From the NCBI RefSeq assembly GCF_000013605.1, contig NC_007908.1, forward strand, positions 2,976,001 to 3,040,000: a stretch of DNA of 64,000 nt, in the 5' to 3' direction. Origin of the DNA: Rhodoferax ferrireducens T118 (GTDB lineage Bacteria > Pseudomonadota > Gammaproteobacteria > Burkholderiales > Burkholderiaceae_C). The notes under the pieces are model-generated. The model was not told the DNA's origin. It worked only from the letters and a program-made list of their open reading frames with translations, and did not search any database. Shown here one piece after another: positions 43,992-52,667 of the stretch (position 1 is the first letter of the stretch; each line of letters begins with the position of its first letter). The translations under genes and the position numbers were made by a program.

Positions 43992-44720
43992 TTACGCTGT
44001 TTGCTTTGTTTCCATCAAAGCCTTCGCGCCAACCCAGACCAGCATGGCCGTTCCGACGAAGGGCAGCATGATCGCGTAGGCCAGACCAATAAACGGGGCA
44101 AAGGCGAACAGAGCCACGTTTCTCAGATAGGCCGGCGTCTTTTTTGCGGCTTGTGTTTGAAGCAGCGCCTTGCCCCCTATCCAGGCCAGCATCGCCAGAC
44201 CGACCAAAGGCAGAAATACTGCATAGGCCAAGCCGATGAACGGCGCCGCCAGAAACAGGGCGATGTTCCTGAAGTTGCTCTTTTCCTCCAGCACTTCGAC
44301 CTGCGACTGTTCGACCGGGCTCGCTTGCAGCGTTGGAACGATGGTCAGCGCGGGTTGGAGCAGCGCATGTGCGGCGCTTTCTTCAATCATCTCCGGTGAC
44401 AGCGGCTTGCGCATGAAGTCCGACACGCCCGCTGCCTTGGCTCTCACTTCGTTTTCAGCGGTGCCGTAGCCGGTGATGATGACCACGGGTGTCCAGGGCC
44501 GACTGGCCTTGACGTGTTCGGCCAACTCGACGCCGTCCATGCCGGGCATCTTGATGTCGGTGAAAACGACATCGAACTCTTGCTCACGAATTTGCTTTAG
44601 CGCTTCATGAGCATTTTCAGCGGTGGTAACGATATAGCCTTTGTCGGACAGAACCCGTTTGAAACTCTTGCCGACCACAGCATCGTCATCCACGACCAGA
44701 ACTTTACGCAGTGCACCCAT
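43992..44720 (-). CDS. Receiver domain fused to two membrane hairpins
   Basis: 242 residues. A complete receiver domain (about 5-122) has acidic residues 11-13, phospho-Asp 55 in VVFTDIKMPG, and Lys in FMRKPLSPE. A linker follows (PVEQSQVEVLEEKSN), then two copies of a hydrophobic unit, RNIALFLAAPFIGLAYAVFL (151-184) and RNVALFAFAPFIGLAYAIML (200-234). There is no DNA-binding or enzymatic output domain. A membrane-bound phosphoswitch is likely; the partner is unknown. A sigma-54 promoter lies 46 bases upstream. The paralogue at 46683 has one hairpin unit. Confidence 0.85.
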   Translation of the reverse strand: MGALRKVLVVDDDAVVGKSFKRVLSDKGYIVTTAENAHEALKQIREQEFDVVFTDIKMPGMDGVELAEHVKASRPWTPVVIITGYGTAENEVRAKAAGVSDFMRKPLSPEMIEESAAHALLQPALTIVPTLQASPVEQSQVEVLEEKSNFRNIALFLAAPFIGLAYAVFLPLVGLAMLAWIGGKALLQTQAAKKTPAYLRNVALFAFAPFIGLAYAIMLPFVGTAMLVWVGAKALMETKQTA

Positions 44721-44765
44721 GATATTTCTCCTTCAGTGAAATTGTTAACGGTCTGCCTTTCTCTA

Positions 44766-44781
44766 AGCATAGGTCATGCCA
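44766..44781 (-). promoter_or_regulatory. Sigma-54 promoter of the receiver/membrane gene
   Basis: On the minus strand it reads TGGCATGACCTATGCT, fitting TGGCAY-N5-TTGC with the invariant GG and GC ten bases apart. It lies 46 bases before the ATG at 44720. An NtrC-type activator is encoded at 49451-50875. Confidence 0.68.
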
Positions 44782-45076
44782 ACTGCTGAATTTTTTAAAA
44801 AATCATTACTTATCAATCACTTAGCTGTTGATTAATGAAGCCATGGGGGAATTTGATCGTCGCAGCAGGACGCCCAAGTACACCGTTTTCATGCAGTGGC
44901 TTTGCTCGCAATCCTGGCAAGGCACAAAAAAACGATTCAAATCAAAGGGTTGCTGGGTTTTGGAGGGCACAAATTTTTTTGTACAGCGGATGCCAGGGCT
45001 GAGGCGACACCAACTGAATGGGCTGCATGACCCATGCCCTTGAGTGTCTGAATGCGAGTTGACGAAAGATACTCAA
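44782..45076. other. Gene-free stretch upstream of the receiver/membrane gene
   Basis: No credible gene. AT-rich near 44790-44840. GTCGCA at 44859-44864 equals one arm of the dyad upstream of the other sigma-54 promoter and could be a half-site for the same activator. Confidence 0.35.
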
Positions 45077-45172
45077 AACACGAGGATCTTCCCTGACGAC
45101 GCGGCCGCCATCGAGCTGATTTCGCTGGCACTGCGCAAGTTCATGGCTGATTTGAAGCGCGTCAGGCCGTAG
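45077..45172 (+). pseudogene. IS256-type transposase C-terminal remnant
   Basis: The frame reads TRIFPDDAAAIELISLALRK then FMADLKRVRP and a stop. It resembles the end of IS256-family (mutator) transposases, where FPxDDAAIKLxxLAL is conserved near the C-terminus. No upstream part is present. Confidence 0.45.
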
Positions 45173-45195
45173 GCATGGCGCCTACGGCCTGACGC
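45159..45195. terminator. Perfect 16-bp hairpin downstream of the cytochrome c gene
   Basis: GCGTCAGGCCGTAGGC and its exact reverse complement are separated by five bases. There is no T-run on either strand, so it may be a bidirectional attenuating hairpin or a leftover mobile-element end. Confidence 0.55.
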
Positions 45196-45226
45196 TTCGC
45201 TGGCCAACAATCAGCCTGCGATTCCC

Positions 45227-45580
45227 TTACTGAGAAAGAATCCAGCCGATAACATTTTTGATCTCACCCGCGTCCTTGGTCGCGATGATCTTGTGCTCCT
45301 CTTCTGTTCCGTCTTTCTGTTTGACCTTTGGCGCCTTGGTCAGGGCGTCGGTCAACTTGGCTTCGGCGTCAGGCTTGCCTTTCCATTTCTCGGCAATCTT
45401 CTTGAAAGAGGACGCTTTCTTGTCCTTGTCTATGGCGTGGCATTTCAGACAATCACTTTTCTTGGCCAATGCCACGGCCGCATCGGCATCGACTGCGGCG
45501 TAGGACGCGCCGGAAAATGCTGCTGCCGCGACGCCCAGGACCGAAAGGGTAACTAGTTTTTGGGGAATCGAAAGTTTCAT
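45227..45580 (-). CDS. Small monoheme c-type cytochrome
   Basis: 117 residues from ATG 45580; an in-frame ATG at 45595 is also possible. The signal peptide ends near ASYAA. The heme motif CLKCH lies at 44-48. The C-terminal helix is AGEIKNVIGWILSQ, as in class I cytochromes c. The mature part contains no Met, so the usual Met axial ligand is missing; a His in EEEHKII could replace it. It is a periplasmic electron carrier next to a multiheme cytochrome operon. Confidence 0.85.
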   Translation of the reverse strand: MKLSIPQKLVTLSVLGVAAAAFSGASYAAVDADAAVALAKKSDCLKCHAIDKDKKASSFKKIAEKWKGKPDAEAKLTDALTKAPKVKQKDGTEEEHKIIATKDAGEIKNVIGWILSQ

Positions 45581-45595
45581 TGCGATGTTTTCCAT

Positions 45596-46132
45596 GTAAT
45601 TCCGCTCACGTCAGTTCACGGAAGATTATTGCTATTGGAATCGTCAAGAATCTGTCCGTCGGGGTAACTCCACCTCACCGGACCCGCCCTGACAAAAACG
45701 GAATCCGCTGCACGGTCCACACATAACCTGACCCGTAAAAAGTCTGTAAGTCAAACCAATCTGATAGACAGAAACGTTGTTATCTTGCGCTGATTCATGG
45801 CGCACTTGCGCAGAATATGAACCGATTCTGATCTGGGTCAAGCCGGTAGCTACAAAACCGAATTCGGCCCCCGATGCGGCCCTGACCACGGGCCGACCCA
45901 CCCGCCAAACGGCCTGAGAGGGTCGAATTTCTTATGGCTGTACAAAATAAATATTGCGACTTAAACGTCGCATCTTGTTGATTCAGTGCGCATTTGTTAT
46001 TTTTTTCCTCTTCAAAGGTATATCGAATTTGTACTTGGGAGTGCCGGCAGGGCGCTTTTAAGCTTCCGCTCCAGCACGTGCATGCAAACCCAACTTGTTG
46101 ATATTAAACATAAATATCAATTAGAACCAACC
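45596..46132. other. Regulatory region upstream of the sigma-54 promoter
   Basis: Contains two dyads: TGCGAC-N6-GTCGCA at 45955-45972, about 160 bases upstream of the -24 element, a normal distance for an NtrC-type enhancer; and TTGATATT-N7-AATATCAA at 46098-46120, just upstream of the promoter. The stretch from 45940 on is AT-rich and could bend. I see no credible gene here. Confidence 0.5.
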
Positions 46133-46147
46133 TGGCACAGGATTTGC
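46133..46147 (+). promoter_or_regulatory. Sigma-54 (-24/-12) promoter of the cytochrome operon
   Basis: TGGCACAGGATTTGC matches the consensus TGGCAC-N5-TTGC exactly, with GG and GC ten bases apart. It lies 36 bases before the ATG at 46184. It should need an NtrC-type activator, and one is encoded at the other end of the cluster. Confidence 0.83.
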
Positions 46148-46183
46148 TTCGTGGAAGGAAGCAAGAACTGAGAGGTGGTCGAA

Positions 46184-46603
46184 ATGATTGCAAAAACCAA
46201 AATTCTGGTGGTGGACGACGAAGAAGTCGTGCGGCTCAGTTATCTCAGAACCTTGTCAGGACAACACTGCAAAGTGGACGTTGTAGCAGACGGCAAAGAT
46301 GCATTGCAGATGATGAGCCAACAGCCATTCGATGTTGTTTTGCTCGATTTGCGTATGCCTGGAATGGATGGCATGACTGTTCTCAAGACCATCAAACAAA
46401 AATGGCCCGAGAGTGAGGTGATCATCATCACGGGGTATCCAGCCGTTGAATCTGCCAAGGCTGCGGTAACGCTGGGCGCCTATGGCTATCTCGCCAAGCC
46501 GGTTGGTCCGGACGATGTCATCAACGCTGCCAATGGCGCCATGTTGCATAAAAGATGGGCCTTGCGTTGCGACCAGCCTGCGCAATGTGCGGCAATGCGG
46601 TAG
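46184..46603 (+). CDS. Single-domain response regulator
   Basis: 139 residues: a receiver domain only, with Asp 11-12, phospho-Asp 55 in VVLLDLRMPG, Thr in IIITGYP and Lys in YLAKPVGPDD, then a short tail with two Cys. GAGAGG precedes ATG 46184; a GTG at 46175 is a weaker start. First gene behind the sigma-54 promoter. It may act in a phosphorelay with the kinase at 50872-52506 (inference). Confidence 0.86.
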   Translation: MIAKTKILVVDDEEVVRLSYLRTLSGQHCKVDVVADGKDALQMMSQQPFDVVLLDLRMPGMDGMTVLKTIKQKWPESEVIIITGYPAVESAKAAVTLGAYGYLAKPVGPDDVINAANGAMLHKRWALRCDQPAQCAAMR

Positions 46604-46682
46604 AGATCAGTAAGGCAAGGATTCAAGTTCAGGGCTGGTAGCAATTTCGCTGTCCAGGCCAGTTTTTCAAAGGAGAAATATC

Positions 46683-47267
46683 ATGAGTGCACTGCGTAAA
46701 ATTTTGGTTGTGGATGACGATCCTGTGGTTGGCAAGAGCTTCAACCGGGTGCTTTCTCAGGACAAAGGATATGTGGTCATCACCGCCGAGAATGCCGCCG
46801 AAGCGCTGGAAAAACTGCACGAGCAAGAGTACGACCTTGTTTTCACGGACATCAAGATGCCCGGCATGGACGGCGTCGAGTTGGCCGAACACGTCAAGGC
46901 CAGTCGGCCCTGGACACCCGTGGTCATCATCACCGGCTACGGCACCGCTGAAAACGAGGTGAGAGCCAAGGCAGCGGGCGTGTCGGACTTCATGCGCAAG
47001 CCGCTGTCACCGGAGATGATTGAAGAAAGCGCCGCACATGCGCTGCTCCAACCCGCGCTGACCGTCGTTCCAACGCTGCAAGCGAGCCCGGTCGAACAGT
47101 CGCAGATCGAAGTGCTGGAGGAAAAGAGCAACTTCAGGAACATCGCCCTGTTTCTGGCGGCGCCGTTCATCGGCTTGGCCTATGCAGTCATGCTTCCACT
47201 CGTTGGCACCGGCATGCTGGTCTGGATGGGAGCGCAGGCCTTGATGAAGAAGTCCCGTCCGGAGTAA
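46683..47267 (+). CDS. Receiver domain fused to one membrane hairpin
   Basis: 194 residues. The receiver domain (Asp 56 in LVFTDIKMPG) is almost the same as in the protein at 43992. The residues from EHVKASRPWTPVVIITGYGT through the linker are near-identical, which suggests recent duplication or gene conversion. One hydrophobic unit follows (FRNIALFLAAPFIGLAYAVM then LPLVGTGMLVWMG). No other output domain. AAGGAGA precedes the ATG. It lies between the single-domain regulator and the multiheme cytochrome gene. Confidence 0.85.
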   Translation: MSALRKILVVDDDPVVGKSFNRVLSQDKGYVVITAENAAEALEKLHEQEYDLVFTDIKMPGMDGVELAEHVKASRPWTPVVIITGYGTAENEVRAKAAGVSDFMRKPLSPEMIEESAAHALLQPALTVVPTLQASPVEQSQIEVLEEKSNFRNIALFLAAPFIGLAYAVMLPLVGTGMLVWMGAQALMKKSRPE

Positions 47268-47343
47268 AGTGAACACCACCAAGGAAGACCGTCTGCGCCG
47301 ATAGTTGCAGGCGATAGACTTCAAAAAAAAGAGGAAAATTCCC

Positions 47344-48759
47344 ATGAATGCACTGTGCACATTGACCAATAGGCATCTGCTGTCACACGCAAAGAGTTTG
47401 ATCTTGCTTGGCCTGTTCGGGGTAGTGCTTTCTTTTGCTGGGCCGCAGGCTCGCGCCGAAGGAAGTGAATTGGCCAAAGAGGAACTGGCATGCTTGAGTT
47501 GTCATGACAAAGTTGAGCCGGGGAAGAAGCTTGAAAACGGAGAAATTCTTTCCCTTGCCATTTCCACCAAAGCCTATGTCGAGTCGATGCATAAGGAAAC
47601 CAGTTGCGAGGACTGCCACTCGGACATTGATGCCAAGACTCACGGCAAAAAAATAACACCCATCAAGAGCAAGCGGGACTTCACCCTCAGCATGCGCGAG
47701 TCTTGCCGGGCGTGCCACAAAAAGAACTTCACGCAGTATGAAGACAGTGTCCACGCGGCACTGATCAAAGATGGCAGCAAAGAGGCGCCGCTTTGTTCGG
47801 ATTGCCACAATCCGCATACGGTTCGCTCCACAAAGACCGTCGAGCCGATCACAGCAACTCCCTGTGCGAACTGCCACGAGAATATCTTTAAGGCCTATGC
47901 CAAGGACGTGCATGGACTGGCGCGCATTGCCAATGGCAAAACTGCCCCTCTTTGTGCCGATTGCCACAAAGCCCACAATGTCCAGGCGGCGTCCTTGGGC
48001 AGCGGTGTCAAGGACGCCTGTCTTTCCTGCCATGAAAATGCAGTCGACCAGCATAAAGACTGGTTGCCCAATGCCTCGCGCCACTTTGAGGCGATCTCGT
48101 GCCCGGTTTGTCATGCACCGACTGCGCAGCGCAGGGTAAATCTCAGGCTTTATGACAATGTTGCCATGAAGCAAATCTCTGAAAAAGCAGGGGTGCCGCA
48201 GTTTGAGAAACGGACGCAGGCTGCTGACACCAAGGATCTGGGTTTGAATGAGCGGGCCCTATGGAGCTTGCTGAAGGAATTCAACCAGGACGGCGGTGAA
48301 GGGAAAACAGTCTTACGCGGCCGCCTGGAGGTGCTATCGGGTGTTGATGCACATCAGCTGAGCGAGAAATCAAAGGCCATCAGAGACTGCAAGACCTGCC
48401 ATCAAAAAGGGGCGGAACCTTTTCAGAGCGTCACACTGACGATCGCCGGACCAGACGGTCGACCGATTCGCCATGTGGTCCAGCAAGAGGTATTGACCTC
48501 ATTGCTGGCCACCGAGTCCGTGCGTGGTTTCTACGCTATCGGCAGCACGCGGATCAAGTTGTTGGACACTTTGCTGATCATGGTCATGCTGGGCGCTGTC
48601 AGTGTGCCGATTGGGCACATGACCATCAAGCGACTATTCAAAAGCGTGCGGGAGAAACTGGCAGCCGAGAGGATTGCCGCACGATCTGAGACCGATGGTC
48701 AAGATTCAACCCACCATCGTCGCACCGATGATGACGCCTCAAAAAATAGCAGGAGTTAA
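47344..48759 (+). CDS. Nine-heme c-type cytochrome with C-terminal membrane anchor
   Basis: 471 residues. The signal peptide ends near ARAEG. Nine CxxCH motifs are seen: CLSCH, CEDCH, CRACH, CSDCH, CANCH, CADCH, CLSCH, CPVCH and CKTCH. Many other His residues could be second axial ligands. One membrane helix near the C-terminus (about 407-428, LDTLLIMVMLGAVSVPIGHM) anchors it to the inner membrane. It probably takes electrons from the cytochrome b encoded 2 bases downstream and passes them to a periplasmic or outer-membrane acceptor. The ATG at 47344 has GAGG upstream. Confidence 0.9.
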   Translation: MNALCTLTNRHLLSHAKSLILLGLFGVVLSFAGPQARAEGSELAKEELACLSCHDKVEPGKKLENGEILSLAISTKAYVESMHKETSCEDCHSDIDAKTHGKKITPIKSKRDFTLSMRESCRACHKKNFTQYEDSVHAALIKDGSKEAPLCSDCHNPHTVRSTKTVEPITATPCANCHENIFKAYAKDVHGLARIANGKTAPLCADCHKAHNVQAASLGSGVKDACLSCHENAVDQHKDWLPNASRHFEAISCPVCHAPTAQRRVNLRLYDNVAMKQISEKAGVPQFEKRTQAADTKDLGLNERALWSLLKEFNQDGGEGKTVLRGRLEVLSGVDAHQLSEKSKAIRDCKTCHQKGAEPFQSVTLTIAGPDGRPIRHVVQQEVLTSLLATESVRGFYAIGSTRIKLLDTLLIMVMLGAVSVPIGHMTIKRLFKSVREKLAAERIAARSETDGQDSTHHRRTDDDASKNSRS

Positions 48760-48761
48760 CC

Positions 48762-49406
48762 ATGCAAAAGCTTTATATCAATCCGCTACCGGTCAGGATC
48801 TGGCACTGGACCAATGCCTTCGGTTTCGTCCTGTTGATTGCCACCGGCCTCCAGATCCGGTACCTCGACTTGATCCAGCTGGTGTCATTCAGAACGGCGG
48901 TGGTCGCTCACAACTGGATTGGCTTTGTGCTGATCGCCAATTTCTTTGTGTGGCTAGGCTTTTATCTTTTCACAGACAAGATCAAGGTCTATCACCCCGA
49001 GTTAAGTCCGATGAAGTATTTTCGCGCCAGCTTCCGGCAAATGCAGTTCTATGGTTACGGCATCTTCAAGGGTGACCCCAATCCACATCACCCTAGCGCC
49101 TATCGAAAATTCAATGCTTTGCAGAGCATGATGTACCAGATCATCATGATGTTGCTCGTACCCCTGCAGTTTTTTACCGGCGTGCTGCTTTGGGATGTGT
49201 CGCGATTTTCTGCCATGGTGGAGATGTTTGGTGGCGTGCGGGTAGTCGATACCGTGCACGTTCTGTTATTCATCCTGTTTAGCGGATTTATCATTGTGCA
49301 TGTCTATTTGGCGAGCCTTGGCCACACGCCGTCGGCACACTTCAAAGCCATGATCACCGGTTACGAGGAAATTGAAGAAGAACCGAAACACGGCACCTCT
49401 TCCTGA
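48762..49406 (+). CDS. Cytochrome b561-type quinol-linked subunit
   Basis: 214 residues with four membrane helices. Likely heme b ligands are His 15, His 50, His 166 and His 180, as in formate dehydrogenase/thiosulfate reductase gamma subunits. It should link the quinone pool to the multiheme cytochrome encoded just upstream. The start is 2 bases after the cytochrome stop. No catalytic molybdenum subunit is nearby, so the pair itself may form a quinol:cytochrome module. Confidence 0.88.
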   Translation: MQKLYINPLPVRIWHWTNAFGFVLLIATGLQIRYLDLIQLVSFRTAVVAHNWIGFVLIANFFVWLGFYLFTDKIKVYHPELSPMKYFRASFRQMQFYGYGIFKGDPNPHHPSAYRKFNALQSMMYQIIMMLLVPLQFFTGVLLWDVSRFSAMVEMFGGVRVVDTVHVLLFILFSGFIIVHVYLASLGHTPSAHFKAMITGYEEIEEEPKHGTSS

Positions 49407-49450
49407 GGACCGACAGTCAGGCCTTGCGCGCCTCACCTCGGCGCATCAAA

Positions 49451-50875
49451 TCAAATGGGTTCGGGTTCGCCGTCGTCGTATTCGGTATCCCGGACCCGAA
49501 TGTTGTACTTCTTCATCAAGGCCTGAAAATTGGTGCGCTGCATACCGGTTTCTTCAGCACTGCGGGTCACGTTCGACGCGTTTCTTTTTAGTGTTTCCTG
49601 GACGAACAGCTTCTCAACTTCCTCAACCGATTTTTCTCTGGCGATTTTTTTAATTCTCTTGAGTTCATCGCTGGTACGAGGCACGTCAAGATCGAGCCGG
49701 GGAGAATTGTCAATTATGCTAGCCAGATGCGCCTGACGGATGATGCCGTCAGACGACAGGATCACTGCCCGCTGCATGGTGTTTTCAAGTTCGCGCACAT
49801 TACCTGGCCAGCCATAGTTCATCAGCAGACTCATCGCTCCTTCCGAAATCTCTGACACGGGCTTTCCCAGTTCACTGCAAAAAATCTTCAGGAAGTGAAA
49901 GGCCAGCGCGGGGATATCGTCACGGCGCTCGCGCAAGGCTGGCGAGTGAATTGGGAAGACGTTGATGCGGTAGTAAAGATCCTCACGGAACGTTCCTTCA
50001 GCCACCATCGCCTTGAGATCCTTGTTGGTCGCGGTAATGAGCCGGACATTGGTCTTCTGGTTGGTGGTCGTGCCAACCGGCCTGAACTCACGCTCCTGAA
50101 TCACCCGCAACAATTTGGCTTGGGTTGACAGCGGGATATTGCCGAATTCGTCGAGGAACAGTGTGCCATTGTTGGCGACATCGAACATGCCGCGTTTGTT
50201 GGCCACGGCCCCGGTAAAGGATCCCTTGGTGTGCCCGAACAATTCACTCTCCAGGAGGTTCTCACTCAGCGTGTTGCAGTCAACGGTGACAAATGGCTGA
50301 TCCTTGCGCAAGCTGTTGTAATGAATAGCGCGCGCAATCATTTCCTTGCCGGTGCCACTTTCTCCGGTGATCAGCACGGTGCTGTTTGTCGGCGCACACT
50401 TGGCGATCAGGCCAAAGACTGCCTGCATCGGCGGACTCGAGCCGATGATGTTCTCAAAACGATATTTTGAGCTGACTTCGGTCTTGAGCTTGCGATTCTC
50501 TTGCATCAGTTGCCGCCGCTCCAGGGCGCGATTGACAACAAGCTTGAGTTCATCTGGATCGAAGGGCTTTGACAGGTAGTCAAATGCACCCAGCTTCATG
50601 GCCTTGACAGCCGTTTGAATCTCGGACAACCCGGTCATCATGATGACGTCGATCTCCGGATGCCTTTCCTTCACGTGTTGCAAGACCTCAAGACCGTCCA
50701 TCTTGGGCATCATGACGTCGAGAATGAGAATATCGTAGGCTGTCTCATCGACTTTTTTCAAGGCCTCAAAGCCGCCCGGGGCAGAGTCCACGGTATACAG
50801 GTCATCGTTGAGTATGCGCACGCAACTTCTTATAACAATCTCTTCGTCGTCAACAACTAATATTCTGGCACTCAT
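49451..50875 (-). CDS. NtrC-family sigma-54-dependent activator
   Basis: 474 residues. Receiver domain with phospho-Asp 53 (ILILDVMMP). AAA+ domain with Walker A GESGTGKE (171-178) and the sigma-54 contact loop as GSFTGA (218-223) instead of GAFTGA; Walker B is GTLFLDEFGNIP. A Fis-type helix-turn-helix lies at the C-terminus (about 430-462). It activates sigma-54 promoters when phosphorylated. Its start overlaps the kinase stop as ATGA. The two sigma-54 promoters at 46133 and 44766 are obvious candidate targets. Confidence 0.92.
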   Translation of the reverse strand: MSARILVVDDEEIVIRSCVRILNDDLYTVDSAPGGFEALKKVDETAYDILILDVMMPKMDGLEVLQHVKERHPEIDVIMMTGLSEIQTAVKAMKLGAFDYLSKPFDPDELKLVVNRALERRQLMQENRKLKTEVSSKYRFENIIGSSPPMQAVFGLIAKCAPTNSTVLITGESGTGKEMIARAIHYNSLRKDQPFVTVDCNTLSENLLESELFGHTKGSFTGAVANKRGMFDVANNGTLFLDEFGNIPLSTQAKLLRVIQEREFRPVGTTTNQKTNVRLITATNKDLKAMVAEGTFREDLYYRINVFPIHSPALRERRDDIPALAFHFLKIFCSELGKPVSEISEGAMSLLMNYGWPGNVRELENTMQRAVILSSDGIIRQAHLASIIDNSPRLDLDVPRTSDELKRIKKIAREKSVEEVEKLFVQETLKRNASNVTRSAEETGMQRTNFQALMKKYNIRVRDTEYDDGEPEPI

Positions 50876-52506
50876 GGGGTAATCTCCGCGGCCTGGGATT
50901 CGGTTTCATCAAAAGGAGACGTTATAGGCAGAAGGACGTAAAAAGTAGTTCCTTCTCCAACCACGCTCTCGACATTGATCTTGCCTCCATGGGCTTTGAC
51001 AATGCCATAACTGACGGACAAGCCCAGCCCCGTTCCCTTGCCCACCTCTTTCGAGGTAAAAAATGGATCGAAAATACGCTCCAGGTTGGCTGGCGGAATA
51101 CCGCAACCGGTGTCCGTCACGCTTATTTCAACCATCGGAAGGGTATCAACGCCAGGTTTGTCAGAGGCCATGCCGGGATAGAGGCGACTTGCGACCTTAA
51201 TGTTGCCCTTGCCCTCGATGGCTTGCTGGGCATTGACAAGCAAATTCAAGATAACCTGCTTGATCAGATCGGCGTCACCCCATACCTGGGGTAACGCAGG
51301 ATCAAGAGCAGTTGTGATCTCGATCTGCTGCAAGGATGCTGGCCGTTCAACAAAACGCACGGTGTCTTCAATCACCAGATTCAGGTTGAAAAACCCCTTC
51401 ACCGGCACTTTTTCCCTTGCGAAATCGAGAAGCCGCCTGATGATGCTGGCACACCGTTTGGTCTCGCGGATCACCAGGTCCAAGTCCGCAGCATCCTCAC
51501 TGCCATCGGCCGCTTTTTTGCGCATCAGGGAGGTAAAGGTCAGCACGCCGGTGAGCGGATTATTCAATTCATGAGCAATGCCAGACGCCAGCACACCGAT
51601 AGAGGCCAGCTTTTCCCCCTGCGCAACCTCGGCCTTGGCAGCCAGCAGTTCCCGGGTTCGTTCTGTGACTTTGGATTCCAGGGTATGCAACATGTCCTGC
51701 ATCTCTGACCTTGATGCTTTCAGTGCTTCAGTCATATGATTAAAAGATGCCGCGACGCGGCCGAATTCGTCATCGCTGCGCACCGGAATATTCTGATCAA
51801 GGCGGCCAGCGGCGATCTGCTTGGCGCCGGAATCCATGTCTTTCAAAGGCACATAGATAAAGCGCTGCAGCAAAACGCCGATGCTGACAGCGAAAATAAG
51901 AATGAACCCAGCTGCCATGCCAATCATGTGAATGGTATGCGTCTTTCTCGACTGGTCGATCTCATCGAGAGAATAGGCAACATCCACTATGCCAAGCACC
52001 GACTGACTGGCAGAATGTTCGTGGCAGGACGCAGATGAACACGAAGGCTCGTTGCGTATTGCTTGCATGGTACCGAGAACTCGGTGCCCCCCCGGCATCT
52101 CAATGACTTTCCACCGCTTGTCGTCTGAGACTTGCTCCAGTGGTGTACTGGTCTTATGGCATTGAACACAAGGTTCGTCCTGTTGTTCGACCGAATAGCC
52201 AACCTCTGATGTCCGGTTTGAATGAATGATCGTGCCATCTTTATCGATCACCCGGACACGTTCAATGCCTTTTTGCTTGCCAATGTCCTCAATGATCTTG
52301 CCAGCAATGTCACGCTCGTTCACCAACATCGAACTACGGGTACTCGCGATAATCACGTCGGAAATTTGTGTGACATGCCGGGAAATCTCACTCTGCAGTT
52401 CTTCCTCCCGGTGTTCAACGAAAACCAGTGTGAACAGGACCGCCACCGCTGAAAGAACGATGAACAGATACAGGCTGATTTTGACCCTGAGACTTATTGA
52501 ACGCAT
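50872..52506 (-). CDS. Membrane histidine kinase with periplasmic heme c motif
   Basis: 544 residues. Membrane helices at about 10-30 and 193-214 flank a periplasmic sensor with CVQCH (113-117) and, later, Cys 156 with CH at 161-162 (a CX4CH arrangement), both likely heme sites. A HAMP domain follows, then a coiled coil, the H-box IAHELNNPLTG with His 312, and the ATPase with DPFFTSKEVGKGTGLGLSVS. It likely senses redox state or a gas through heme c and phosphorylates the NtrC-type partner whose gene it overlaps. Confidence 0.9.
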   Translation of the reverse strand: MRSISLRVKISLYLFIVLSAVAVLFTLVFVEHREEELQSEISRHVTQISDVIIASTRSSMLVNERDIAGKIIEDIGKQKGIERVRVIDKDGTIIHSNRTSEVGYSVEQQDEPCVQCHKTSTPLEQVSDDKRWKVIEMPGGHRVLGTMQAIRNEPSCSSASCHEHSASQSVLGIVDVAYSLDEIDQSRKTHTIHMIGMAAGFILIFAVSIGVLLQRFIYVPLKDMDSGAKQIAAGRLDQNIPVRSDDEFGRVAASFNHMTEALKASRSEMQDMLHTLESKVTERTRELLAAKAEVAQGEKLASIGVLASGIAHELNNPLTGVLTFTSLMRKKAADGSEDAADLDLVIRETKRCASIIRRLLDFAREKVPVKGFFNLNLVIEDTVRFVERPASLQQIEITTALDPALPQVWGDADLIKQVILNLLVNAQQAIEGKGNIKVASRLYPGMASDKPGVDTLPMVEISVTDTGCGIPPANLERIFDPFFTSKEVGKGTGLGLSVSYGIVKAHGGKINVESVVGEGTTFYVLLPITSPFDETESQAAEITP

Positions 52507-52667
52507 TTACCATATCTGAATAAGCGGCAAATTCATTATGACATCGCCTTCATGGCCTCAAAGTGATCAGAATCAAGTTCCACTTCATCCGCGATGGCAA
52601 GTTATGGCGATTTTTGAGATTTCTTCGCTCGCCGTCCGGCTCAAGTGCAGCAACGGGCGCGTCAACT

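Noticed and set aside
44828..45043. A 71-codon plus-strand frame upstream of the IS256-like remnant
   Set aside because: Composition is unlike a protein, there is no ribosome site, and the frame does not connect to the transposase remnant.
45644..45901. An 85-codon minus-strand frame
   Set aside because: No family resemblance and no ribosome site; it lies in the regulatory region between cytochrome genes.
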